A stretch of DNA of 31,253 nucleotides from UPXZ01 sp964345395 (lineage in GTDB: Bacteria > Bacteroidota > Bacteroidia > Bacteroidales > Paludibacteraceae). The notes under the pieces were generated by a model, which worked only from the letters and a program-made list of their open reading frames with translations, had not been told where the DNA came from and searched no databases. Each line of letters starts with the position of its first letter. The first letter of the stretch is position 1. A program made the translations under genes and the position numbers. The stretch covers positions 1-31,253 of the forward strand of contig CAYFRA010000012.1 in assembly GCA_964345395.1 (NCBI GenBank). The letters run 5' to 3'. Shown here one piece after another: positions 23,621 to 31,201 of this stretch.

Positions 23621-25006
23621 ATGATATTACAAAAAACACTTAGCAACTCATTTGAGTTAGAAGGAAAAGGTCTTCATACAGGGCTCAATGTGCATATCAA
23701 GTTCAATCCTGCACCTGCCGATCATGGCATTCGTATCAAACGCACTGATTTAGAAGGACAACCAGACATTCCGGCCTTAGCTGATTATGTTACATCTACC
23801 AATCGGGGAACACTACTGCAACGAGGAGATATGCAGGTGGGCACCATTGAACACGCGATGGCGGCTCTTTATGCACATAAGATTGATAACTGTTTGATAG
23901 AAGTAGATGCACCTGAATTTCCTATATTAGATGGTAGTGCTATTCAATATTATAAGGCTATAGAAAAGGCAGGTATTATAAAAATTGAGAATGCCGAGAG
24001 AGATGTATATATAGTTCAGAAAAAAATTGAATATATTGATGAGCATAGTGAAGCTAAAATTATCATTCTTCCCGATGAGGAGTTTAGTATCGATGTCTAT
24101 GTAGATTATAATTCACCTGTTGTAGCACCACAATATGCTTCATTAGAAAACTTAAAAGATTTTGGTAAAGAGATAGCTAATGCACGAACTTTTGTTTTTG
24201 TTAGAGAAATTGAACCTCTTCTGAATATGGATTTAATCAAGGGTGGAGATTTAGATAATGCTATTATTATTTATGATAAAACTGTGTCACAAGCAGAGTT
24301 AGATAAGCTTTCTGACCTACTGGAGCAACCACGTGTCAAAATAGATGACTTAGGTATTATAAATACTACGCTTCGTTATAATAATGAGCTGGCACGTCAT
24401 AAAATGTTAGATGTAATTGGAGATTTATCACTTATCGGAAAACAAATACAAGGAAAAGTAATAGCAAAATACCCCGGTCATAAAATCAATACTGCTGCAG
24501 CCAAACATATCCGCAAAGAGCTTAAAAAACAAGAGGTGCAAGCACCCATTTATGACGACTCAAAAGAGCCTGTTTTGGATACTGTTGCTATTAGAAAAAT
24601 GTTGCCCCACCGTTGGCCTATGCAGATGGTTGATAAGGTGATTGAGATTCGTGAAAAAACAATTGTGGGTGTGAAAAACGTAACGGCAAACGAAACCTTT
24701 TTTATGGGTCATTTTCCAGAAGAACCTGTTATGCCTGGTGTTTTGTTAGTTGAAGCTATGGCACAAACAGGCGGTCTGCTGGTAACAAGTCAGCTTGAGG
24801 AACCCGATGCCTATTCAACCTATTTTTTGAAAATTGATAACGTTAAGTTTAGAAGAAAAGTAGTGCCAGGCGATACCGTTATTTTTCAAGTTACTTTACT
24901 TGATGAAATTCGCCGTGGTGTAGCTACAATGAAAGGTTATGCTTTTGTAGGTGGCGTGATTGCTACCGAAGCCGAATTTATGGCACAAATTGTAAAGAAT
25001 AAATAG
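23621..25006 (+). CDS. lpxC-fabZ: Bifunctional UDP-3-O-acyl-GlcNAc deacetylase / 3-hydroxyacyl-ACP dehydratase
   Basis: A fusion of 461 residues. The N-terminal ~300 residues are LpxC, the zinc deacetylase committing to lipid A: zinc ligands H78 (IEHAMAAL), H260 and D264 (ARHKMLDVIGD), and active-site H287 (PGHKINTA). The C-terminal part from about residue 310 is FabZ: active-site H330 (MLPHRWPMQMVD), and GHFPEEPVMPGVLLVEAMAQTGG with E378. Both active sites look intact. The fusion is a known Bacteroidota arrangement linking lipid A commitment to fatty acid elongation. lpxA follows after 27 bases. Confidence 0.96.
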   Translation: MILQKTLSNSFELEGKGLHTGLNVHIKFNPAPADHGIRIKRTDLEGQPDIPALADYVTSTNRGTLLQRGDMQVGTIEHAMAALYAHKIDNCLIEVDAPEFPILDGSAIQYYKAIEKAGIIKIENAERDVYIVQKKIEYIDEHSEAKIIILPDEEFSIDVYVDYNSPVVAPQYASLENLKDFGKEIANARTFVFVREIEPLLNMDLIKGGDLDNAIIIYDKTVSQAELDKLSDLLEQPRVKIDDLGIINTTLRYNNELARHKMLDVIGDLSLIGKQIQGKVIAKYPGHKINTAAAKHIRKELKKQEVQAPIYDDSKEPVLDTVAIRKMLPHRWPMQMVDKVIEIREKTIVGVKNVTANETFFMGHFPEEPVMPGVLLVEAMAQTGGLLVTSQLEEPDAYSTYFLKIDNVKFRRKVVPGDTVIFQVTLLDEIRRGVATMKGYAFVGGVIATEAEFMAQIVKNK

Positions 25007-25033
25007 TTATATAAACTATTCATAATAAACAAA

Positions 25034-25813
25034 ATGATTAATAAATTTGCAGATATTCACCCCAATGCTAAATTGGCAAATAATGTTGCAGTAGGTGCGT
25101 TTTCATCTATTGCAGATAGTGTAGAGATAGGTGAGGGGACTATCATTCATTCCAATGTTACGATTTATGGAGATGTAGTTATTGGAAAAAACTGTCAGGT
25201 TTTTCCCGGAGCTGTTATTGGTGCCATTCCGCAAGATTTGAAATTTGAAGGAGAAAAATCAGTAGTTATTATTGGTGACAACAACACCATTCGCGAATGC
25301 GTAACCATAAACAAAGGCACTTCGGCAAGCGGTAAAACAGTAGTTGGCAGCAATTGTCTTTTGATGGCTTATACCCACATTGCCCACGATTGCGTGGTGG
25401 GGAATAATGTGATTTTGGGTAATTTGACCCAGTTAGCAGGCGAAGTAGAGGTGGATGATTGGGCTATTATGGGTGGCGGAACACTCGTACACCAATTTGT
25501 GAAAGTTGGAAAGCATGTGATGATACAAGGTGGCTCCAAAGTTTCTAAGGATGTTCCTCCCTTTGTTACAGCGGGTCGTGAACCTTTGCAATATGCTGGT
25601 GTTAACTCAATTGGCCTACGCCGAAGAGGATTTACAAACGCTGAGATTGGTGAAATTCAATCAGTTTATCGCTATCTCTATCAGTCGGGTATGAATATTT
25701 CACACGCTGTGGAAGAGGTCAAAAATGAAGTAGCCAGTAGCGAAATGCGTGATGAAGTTTTAGATTTTATCGAGAAATCTACACGCGGATTGATGAAAGG
25801 ATATTTTGATTAA
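25034..25813 (+). CDS. lpxA: UDP-N-acetylglucosamine acyltransferase
   Basis: First acylation step of lipid A synthesis. The 259-residue protein is the usual length, with a left-handed beta-helix of hexapeptides (VAVGAFSSIADSVEIGEGT and following) and a C-terminal helical domain. The catalytic His is H118 in HIAHDCVVGNNVILGN, equivalent to H125 of the E. coli enzyme. The GIR-RRGF region appears as GLRRRGFTNAEI. It is the last lpx gene here; glnS begins 47 bases downstream. Confidence 0.96.
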   Translation: MINKFADIHPNAKLANNVAVGAFSSIADSVEIGEGTIIHSNVTIYGDVVIGKNCQVFPGAVIGAIPQDLKFEGEKSVVIIGDNNTIRECVTINKGTSASGKTVVGSNCLLMAYTHIAHDCVVGNNVILGNLTQLAGEVEVDDWAIMGGGTLVHQFVKVGKHVMIQGGSKVSKDVPPFVTAGREPLQYAGVNSIGLRRRGFTNAEIGEIQSVYRYLYQSGMNISHAVEEVKNEVASSEMRDEVLDFIEKSTRGLMKGYFD

Positions 25814-25860
25814 TCTCCAAATACTATCAACTAAAATATTGTATTAGAATAAATATAAGT

Positions 25861-27528
25861 ATGGAAAAGAGTTTAAATTTTATTGAACAAATTGTTGAAA
25901 ATGATTTAGCAAAAGGTAAAAACGATGGGCGTATTCAGACCCGTTTCCCACCTGAACCTAACGGTTATTTGCATATCGGACATGCAAAAGCTATTTGTAT
26001 CGACTTTGGTATTGCCGAACGTTATAACGGTATTTGTAATCTGCGTTTTGACGACACAAACCCTGTAAAGGAAGATGTTGAATATGTTGATTCTATCAAA
26101 GAAGATATTGAATGGTTGGGATTTCATTGGAATGAAATTTTTTATGCGTCTGATTATTTCCAGCAATTATGGGATTTGGCAGTGCAATTTATCAAAGACG
26201 GCAAAGCCTATGTTGATGAGCAGGGTGCCGAAACCATTGCTCAGCAAAAAGGTACGCCAACAACTCCCGGAACTGAAAGTCCTTTTCGCAATCGTCCAAT
26301 AGAAGAGAGTTTAGAGCTTTTCCAAAAAATGACCAACGGCGAAATCGCTGATGGTGCTATGGTGCTTCGTGCCAAAATAGATATGGCAGCACCCAATATG
26401 CACTTTCGCGACCCAATTATGTATCGTGTTATCACTACGCATCCACACCACCGCACAGGTTTTGATTGGAAAGTTTATCCGATGTATGATTTTGCTCACG
26501 GACAATCCGATTATTTCGAAGGAGTGACTCACTCTATATGTACCTTAGAGTTTGAGGTGCATCGTCCGCTTTACGATTGGTTTATCGATCAGTTTCAAGA
26601 GACAGATTATCGCCCTCAGCAAATTGAGTTCAACCGCTTGAACATCACCTACACCGTGATGAGTAAGCGCCGATTGCTTCAATTGGTCAATGAGGGTTTG
26701 GTAAGTGGTTGGGACGATCCGCGTATGCCGACTCTTACAGGGCTTCGTCGTAGAGGTTACACCCCAACGAGTATCAAAAACTTTGTTGATAAAATAGGTT
26801 ATACAAAAGTAGAAGGAACTGTAGATTTAGGCTTATTAGAACATGCTATTCGTGAAGATCTAAATAAAACTGCTACACGTGTTAGTGCCGTGCTTGATCC
26901 TGTGAAATTGATAATTACTAACTATCCCGAAGGGCAAACTGAAGTTATCAAAGCTGTAAATAATCCTGAAGATGAAAACTCGGGAACTCACGACATCATT
27001 TTCAGTCGCGAACTCTGGATGGAGCGTGATGACTTTATGGAAGATGCACCAAGTAAGTATTTCAGAATGACTCCGGGCAGAGAAGTTCGTCTTAAATCGG
27101 CTTACATAGTAAAATGCACAGGTTGCAAAAAAGATGATGAAGGCAATGTTGTAGAGGTTTATTGCGAATATGACCCATTGACAAAAAGCGGAATGCCTGA
27201 ATCGGCTCGCAAGGTAAAAGGTACACTTCATTGGTTGTCCGTAGAGCATAGTATGCCTGCAGAAGTTAGACTATATGACAGATTATTTTTGGATGAAAAT
27301 CCAATGGCTGAGGGCAATGATTTCCGTGAAGGTATCAATCCTGACTCATTGAAAGTGCTTGAAAATTGCTATGTTGAAGAGTATTTGAAAGATGCTAAAC
27401 CTTTAGATCATTTCCAATTTCAGCGCACAGGCTATTTTAATGTAGATATAGATAGCACAGCAGAGAAATTGATATTCAATCGTACAGTTTCACTCAAAGA
27501 CAGCTGGGCTAAACAGAAAAACAGGTAG
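25861..27528 (+). CDS. glnS: Glutaminyl-tRNA synthetase
   Basis: It charges tRNA-Gln directly. Full length at 555 residues. The HIGH motif is HIGH at residues 38-41 in PPEPNGYLHIGHAKAI, and the KMSKS motif appears as MSKRR from residue 267 (YTVMSKRRLL). The GlnRS-specific LRFDDTNPVKED and HRTGFDWKVYPMYDFAHG are present, which separates it from GluRS. A two-domain beta-barrel anticodon-binding region makes up the C-terminus. Direct glutaminylation implies the organism need not rely on the amidotransferase route for Gln. A hairpin terminator follows. Confidence 0.97.
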   Translation: MEKSLNFIEQIVENDLAKGKNDGRIQTRFPPEPNGYLHIGHAKAICIDFGIAERYNGICNLRFDDTNPVKEDVEYVDSIKEDIEWLGFHWNEIFYASDYFQQLWDLAVQFIKDGKAYVDEQGAETIAQQKGTPTTPGTESPFRNRPIEESLELFQKMTNGEIADGAMVLRAKIDMAAPNMHFRDPIMYRVITTHPHHRTGFDWKVYPMYDFAHGQSDYFEGVTHSICTLEFEVHRPLYDWFIDQFQETDYRPQQIEFNRLNITYTVMSKRRLLQLVNEGLVSGWDDPRMPTLTGLRRRGYTPTSIKNFVDKIGYTKVEGTVDLGLLEHAIREDLNKTATRVSAVLDPVKLIITNYPEGQTEVIKAVNNPEDENSGTHDIIFSRELWMERDDFMEDAPSKYFRMTPGREVRLKSAYIVKCTGCKKDDEGNVVEVYCEYDPLTKSGMPESARKVKGTLHWLSVEHSMPAEVRLYDRLFLDENPMAEGNDFREGINPDSLKVLENCYVEEYLKDAKPLDHFQFQRTGYFNVDIDSTAEKLIFNRTVSLKDSWAKQKNR

Positions 27529-27549
27529 AATATAGAGATCGTAATATGT

Positions 27550-27591
27550 AAAAAAGAAGACTTTCATTTTTTGTAAGTCTTCTTTTTTTTT
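27550..27591 (+). terminator. Terminator after glnS
   Basis: AAAAAGAAGACTT and AAGTCTTCTTTTT form a 13-bp stem followed by a further T tract. It closes the lpx-glnS transcription unit. Confidence 0.92.
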
Positions 27592-27633
27592 ATTATAAAA
27601 CTAATATGTTGCGAGATATTTAGTTTTTATCTT

Positions 27634-27648
27634 ATTGCTGTCCGGTAA
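27634..27648 (+). repeat. Left inverted end of a possible 1.5-kb element
   Basis: ATTGCTGTCCGGTAA is matched by the reverse complement of 29129-29143 at 14 of 15 positions. With one small gap the similarity continues a few bases inward (ATTCA). No convincing target-site duplication is visible outside the pair. Confidence 0.55.
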
Positions 27649-27733
27649 AAATTCAAGTAATAAAATTTATGTTTACTTAGATGCAGTATATCAGCGGTTA
27701 AATAGTGTTTTTAATACCTAACCTCCACAAGAA

Positions 27734-27788
27734 TTTACCCGCATTATTCACCGCAAAAACTTACTTCAATGTATAAGTTGCAGGTAAA
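27734..27788. repeat. Two-step hairpin containing a short copy of the dispersed repeat
   Basis: TTTACC (27734) pairs with GGTAAA (27783), and inside it AACTTA (27758) pairs with TAAGTT (27774). The part 27743-27780 shares ATTAT-CACCGCAAAAACTT with 29055-29074, so it is a partial direct copy of the repeat found near the right end. Confidence 0.5.
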
Positions 27789-27864
27789 CAGGTGGTTATG
27801 GTAAAAAAAATGTTTAAAAACCTTTAATCCAAATTTGGGTTATTCTGTATTCATTTTGCTTGAG

Positions 27865-27978
27865 TTTATTTTGATGCCTTTTATTTCGGCACTGCACAAT
27901 ACGGCGTTCGTTGCAAATCCTTTGCAGTGCAGATGGTACAGCTGCAAGGTTTTACACCTCAAAATCATCTAAAATAAA
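27865..27978. repeat. Nested inverted repeat
   Basis: Outer arms TTTATTTTGATG (27865-27876) and CATCTAAAATAAA (27966-27978) pair with one bulge. Inner arms GCACTGCA (27889-27896) and TGCAGTGC (27923-27930) pair perfectly. The centre is markedly more GC-rich than the surrounding DNA. It may be a structured RNA or part of a mobile-element remnant. Confidence 0.5.
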
Positions 27979-28194
27979 TTTTAAGAATAATCTGGGTTAA
28001 ACTAATTGTAAATCACTATCTGAAAAACCACCTCTCTTCTAAATCTAAAAGCATAAATTTCAGACTTCGATAATTTTCACTGATACAAATTACCTCTATC
28101 CCTTTTATTAATAGCTATTTTTCGTATAAAACAGTAGTGATTTTATCTATAAACGGCTCCTGTTTGCAATTAATACTACAAAACTTTTTATTAA

Positions 28195-28488
28195 ACTGCT
28201 TTCATACACAAAAGATGACATAAATAACTTTCTAATACTGCTTTCTTGCACATAAAATAGCACAAATTAGCTTTCCAAACTGCTTTCTTACACGAATGAA
28301 AGCATAAATCAGCTTACCAAACTGCTTTCTAACACAAAAAAAAGCACTATTTTTCATTTTCAGTTGGTAAAATGCATGAAAAAAGCCATTAATTTTAATA
28401 TTTAGTTGGTCGCATACTCAACAGAAATCACTTTTATATTAGTTTAGTTGGTCGCATACACAAAAGAAATCAGTACTAATTTTTCTGA
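28195..28488. repeat. Tandem array of seven 42-bp units
   Basis: The core (C/T)TG(C/G)TTTC...ACACAAAAGA recurs with its first base at 28196, 28238, 28280, 28322, 28364, 28406 and 28448, exactly 42 bases apart each time. The first four units start AACTGCTTTC and the last three start AGTTGGT. Two sub-types are therefore present in blocks. The intervening A/T stretches also align. The minus strand keeps one frame with a 14-residue period but carries several stops. Confidence 0.85.
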
Positions 28489-28543
28489 ACAGGTCTCTGG
28501 CGATTTTTATTTTAACTTTAACCATTTTCTTACTCATACATAA

Positions 28544-28803
28544 TTTACAATTTCAAATTCAACATATATTTTCACCATAAATATTTCACAATAAGAAATA
28601 AACAGATTTTAATGCCTATAATCATTTCACAATAAGAAAATTAAAAGAAATATTACTCATTGTGAAATCACAATAAGATTTAAAGTTAATATATTGCTTA
28701 TTGTAAATTCACAATAAGCACATAAGTTAATATATCTTTCATTGTGAAATCACAATTGAGGCAATATGTAAATATATGTTTTATTGTGTTTTCACAACAG
28801 GGA
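28544..28803. repeat. Tandem array of seven 41-42-bp units around a palindrome
   Basis: TTCACAATAAG-type half-sites recur with the C at 28587, 28628, 28669, 28710, 28751 and 28793, with a degenerate first unit at 28546. From the third unit on, the inverse half-site CTTATTGTGAA directly precedes, giving a near-perfect 22-bp palindrome per unit. The ~19-bp interval between palindromes is also conserved (GTTAATATAT), so these are not variable spacers. Confidence 0.85.
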
Positions 28804-29066
28804 CTAAATGTTAATATAGTCTTAATTATATAAAATTAAAACCAACTGAATATTTTATAGTAATATGAATGATAACAAATTAGCTACTATTTTCGGAATT
28901 TCTTAAAATGACTTTCGCAAATAGATAATTTAACATATTCTGTGAATGCTTGTGAATAAAACAGCTGCAATTGGAGCTATTTTATAAGGTTTAATAGACG
29001 ATATTAACTCGTGTAGCGGACTATAATTCAATAGGATCTCTATTATTAACTTGGATTATCCACCGC

Positions 29067-29126
29067 AAAAACTTGATATAACATATAGATTGTTATTCAC
29101 GAGGTAACTTTGAGACAGTCTCGTGA
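29067..29126. repeat. Dispersed ~60-bp repeat, right copy
   Basis: Gap-free partner of bases 1-60 (49 of 60 identical). Its upstream extension, from 29055, shares ATTAT-CACCGCAAAAACTT with 27743-27762. It ends three bases before the right inverted end. Confidence 0.7.
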
Positions 29127-29128
29127 AT

Positions 29129-29143
29129 TTATCGGACAGCAAT
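29129..29143 (-). repeat. Right inverted end of a possible 1.5-kb element
   Basis: TTATCGGACAGCAAT is the inverse of 27634-27648 with one mismatch. It lies 87 bases upstream of the -7 element of the AraC-type gene. Confidence 0.55.
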
Positions 29144-29230
29144 ATTTTTATTTCAGTGATTGAGAAATATAAAAGAGTGCTTCGTAATTGAAATTTGCTG
29201 TCACATATTTACAAGTTTGCAATAAAATTG

Positions 29231-29238
29231 TAACTTTG
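29231..29238 (+). promoter_or_regulatory. -7 element of the AraC-type regulator gene
   Basis: TAACTTTG matches TAnnTTTG and lies 41 bases before the ATG at 29280. The -33 box is unclear. Confidence 0.55.
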
Positions 29239-29279
29239 CTTAATAATTCAAATATAACAATCTATTTCGATTTCTATTT

Positions 29280-31025
29280 ATGAAGAAACTGTGTCAATAC
29301 ATCATTTTCATATTCTTTATATTGGGTAATATGGCTTTAGCCGATAATACTTACGATGAATTATACAATCAAGTCAAAGCTTTACAATCAGATGCTATAA
29401 TGAAGATGGCTGATAAGTATGTACAAAAAGACTCTACCGACAAAGCCATTGTGTTATATTCTGTCATTCACAATCGGAAAAAAGCAGAAATGACCGAAAA
29501 CGAAAAGCAAATTAATGCTCAAAGTACACTGAAATTGGGAGATATTTATTATGAATTAGGAAACTATACACGTTCACTTGATTTGTATATCAAAGGATTG
29601 CAACTGCTTGAAACTTGCGATGATAAGCATTTGGTTGCTGAGTTTTATAAGAATATTGGTAATATCTACAGTGTCTTTCAAGATTACGAAAAAGGGATGT
29701 ATTATTATGAGCAAGGTCTTGAAAGCAGTAAAGCTCAAAACAATAGGGAGGTGTCATATAAAATTTTGGTAAACATGTCGGGAACCAGTAGTTATATGAT
29801 GGAATATGAGAAAGCCAAAAAGTACTATTTAGAAGCAGAGCAGCTCAAAAACAATAAACCGATCGAAAATTTTTTGACCTATTACAATTGGGGACTTATA
29901 TTGTTGAATGAGGGGAAACATATGGATGCCATTCAAAATTTTCATCAAGCTATCAACTATTCAATTGATCAAAATATGGAGGCAAAATATACTTGCTCTG
30001 CATATGAGGAGATGAATAAAACTTATTACTTATTGGGTAATAATGACTCTACAATTAGATATGCTAAATACTGTGTCAGCTTGGCCGAAGAGAACGAAAT
30101 TTTACATCAATTTCCTCAGTCGTTAAAAACAATTTATGAGATTTATAATCAAAAAGGTGACTTGAAAAACACTGTTTATTATCAAAATAAGTATTTATCT
30201 CTTATCGACTCAATATATAATGTAAGAGATTTTAATCAAATCAAAAATGTACAATACCTATTTGAAATAGATAAAACAACACAAAAGATTACATCTTTGC
30301 AGGAAGATCAAGTGTTGAGAGAACAAAAGATTTCACAGCAGAAGAAAACCTTACTTACTGCCCTTGTTTTTATGGTTCTAATTTTATCCCTTTTAGTTTT
30401 GTTGTATTTCCAAAAGCTTAAAGTAAAAAGAAGCTATTATGATTTATTCAATATCAATAGAAAATTAATTGATACCCAAAAACAGAATAGAAAAAAGCAG
30501 GAAGATTATAAGTTAAAACTTCAATCCTTGGAGGAGCAGGTGAGTAGTTTGAAAATGCAGTTAAAGAGTCAAGAAATATCAAAAGAATCTTCAACAACAA
30601 CTACAGGTCAAGGCAAAGAGAAAGAGATAGAACATCCTGGAAAATATCAATCGAGTGTGCTAACAGATGAGCAAAAACAAGTCTTAATAGAGGGTATATC
30701 AAATGTAATGGAAAACACTTACGAATATTGTGAAATGGATTTCTCTTTAAATAAACTGGCAGATCTACTCGATTCCAATAGCAAATACATATCGCAAGTG
30801 ATCAATGAAACGTATCAAAAAAGTTTCACCAACTACGTCAATGATTATCGCATTCGTGAAGCATCCATACGCCTAATGGATGTAAAAAACTATGGTCACT
30901 ATACCATCAAAGCCATTTCCGAAAGTTTGGGTTATAAATCGCAAACCACGTTTATCAATGTTTTTAGAAAACAGACAGGTATTACTCCATCTGTGTATCA
31001 AAGCTTAGCCAGAAAGCAGGTTTAG
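29280..31025 (+). CDS. TPR-containing, membrane-anchored AraC-type transcriptional regulator
   Basis: A 581-residue one-component regulator. A signal peptide/anchor (MKKLCQYIIFIFFILGNMALA) is followed by several TPR-like helical repeats up to about residue 310 (for example KLGDIYYELGNYTRSLDLYIKG and NWGLILLNEGKHMDAIQNFHQA). A coiled segment, a transmembrane helix at about 357-378 (LLTALVFMVLILSLLVLLYF), a cytoplasmic coiled coil (about 390-435) and an AraC/XylS HTH at about 465-578 (SLNKLADLLDSN... and IKAISESLGYKSQTTFINVFRKQTG) follow. It probably senses a periplasmic cue through the TPRs and regulates genes inside. The target is unknown; the secreted-protein gene starting at 31202 is a candidate. 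Confidence 0.92.
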   Translation: MKKLCQYIIFIFFILGNMALADNTYDELYNQVKALQSDAIMKMADKYVQKDSTDKAIVLYSVIHNRKKAEMTENEKQINAQSTLKLGDIYYELGNYTRSLDLYIKGLQLLETCDDKHLVAEFYKNIGNIYSVFQDYEKGMYYYEQGLESSKAQNNREVSYKILVNMSGTSSYMMEYEKAKKYYLEAEQLKNNKPIENFLTYYNWGLILLNEGKHMDAIQNFHQAINYSIDQNMEAKYTCSAYEEMNKTYYLLGNNDSTIRYAKYCVSLAEENEILHQFPQSLKTIYEIYNQKGDLKNTVYYQNKYLSLIDSIYNVRDFNQIKNVQYLFEIDKTTQKITSLQEDQVLREQKISQQKKTLLTALVFMVLILSLLVLLYFQKLKVKRSYYDLFNINRKLIDTQKQNRKKQEDYKLKLQSLEEQVSSLKMQLKSQEISKESSTTTTGQGKEKEIEHPGKYQSSVLTDEQKQVLIEGISNVMENTYEYCEMDFSLNKLADLLDSNSKYISQVINETYQKSFTNYVNDYRIREASIRLMDVKNYGHYTIKAISESLGYKSQTTFINVFRKQTGITPSVYQSLARKQV

Positions 31026-31139
31026 TTTTGATGTGTAATTGTTGTTCAAATACAGCTTTTTGAAGTTAAAACAATTACAAATTCAAGAATTTGCAATAAT
31101 AGAACTCTGTTTGTGTGTGTTTTGTATCTATATAATGAG

Positions 31140-31147
31140 TATCTTTG
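31140..31147 (+). promoter_or_regulatory. Putative -7 element of the gene at the window end
   Basis: TATCTTTG matches TAnnTTTG and lies 54 bases before the ATG at 31202. This suggests the truncated gene has its own promoter rather than reading through from the regulator. Confidence 0.55.
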
Positions 31148-31201
31148 TTTGATTATTATGTAAATCAAAAAAAACACACAATTAATTCAATTATTACTAT
31201 T

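Larger units (their letters stand above)
27592..29279. other. 1.7-kb gene-free, repeat-rich interval
   Basis: No reading frame of convincing length or composition is seen on either strand. In order the interval contains an inverted end (27634), a two-step hairpin (27734-27788), a nested inverted repeat (27865-27978), a 42-bp tandem array (28195-28488), a 41-bp palindromic array (28544-28803), a dispersed 60-bp repeat (29067-29126), the second inverted end (29129-29143) and the promoter of the AraC-type gene. It is more AT-rich than the flanking genes. Confidence 0.75.

Noticed and set aside
28130..28490. Repeat-protein gene on the minus strand of the 42-bp array
   Set aside because: The frame persists because 42 is a multiple of three, but several stops interrupt it and no start, ribosome-binding site or homologous domain is visible.
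28544..28803. CRISPR array
   Set aside because: The units have regular spacing, but the intervals between palindromes are themselves conserved rather than unique, the units are too divergent, and no cas gene is present.
27634..29143. Intact insertion sequence
   Set aside because: Inverted ends are present, but no transposase-sized reading frame or DDE-type motif is seen and no clear target-site duplication flanks it.
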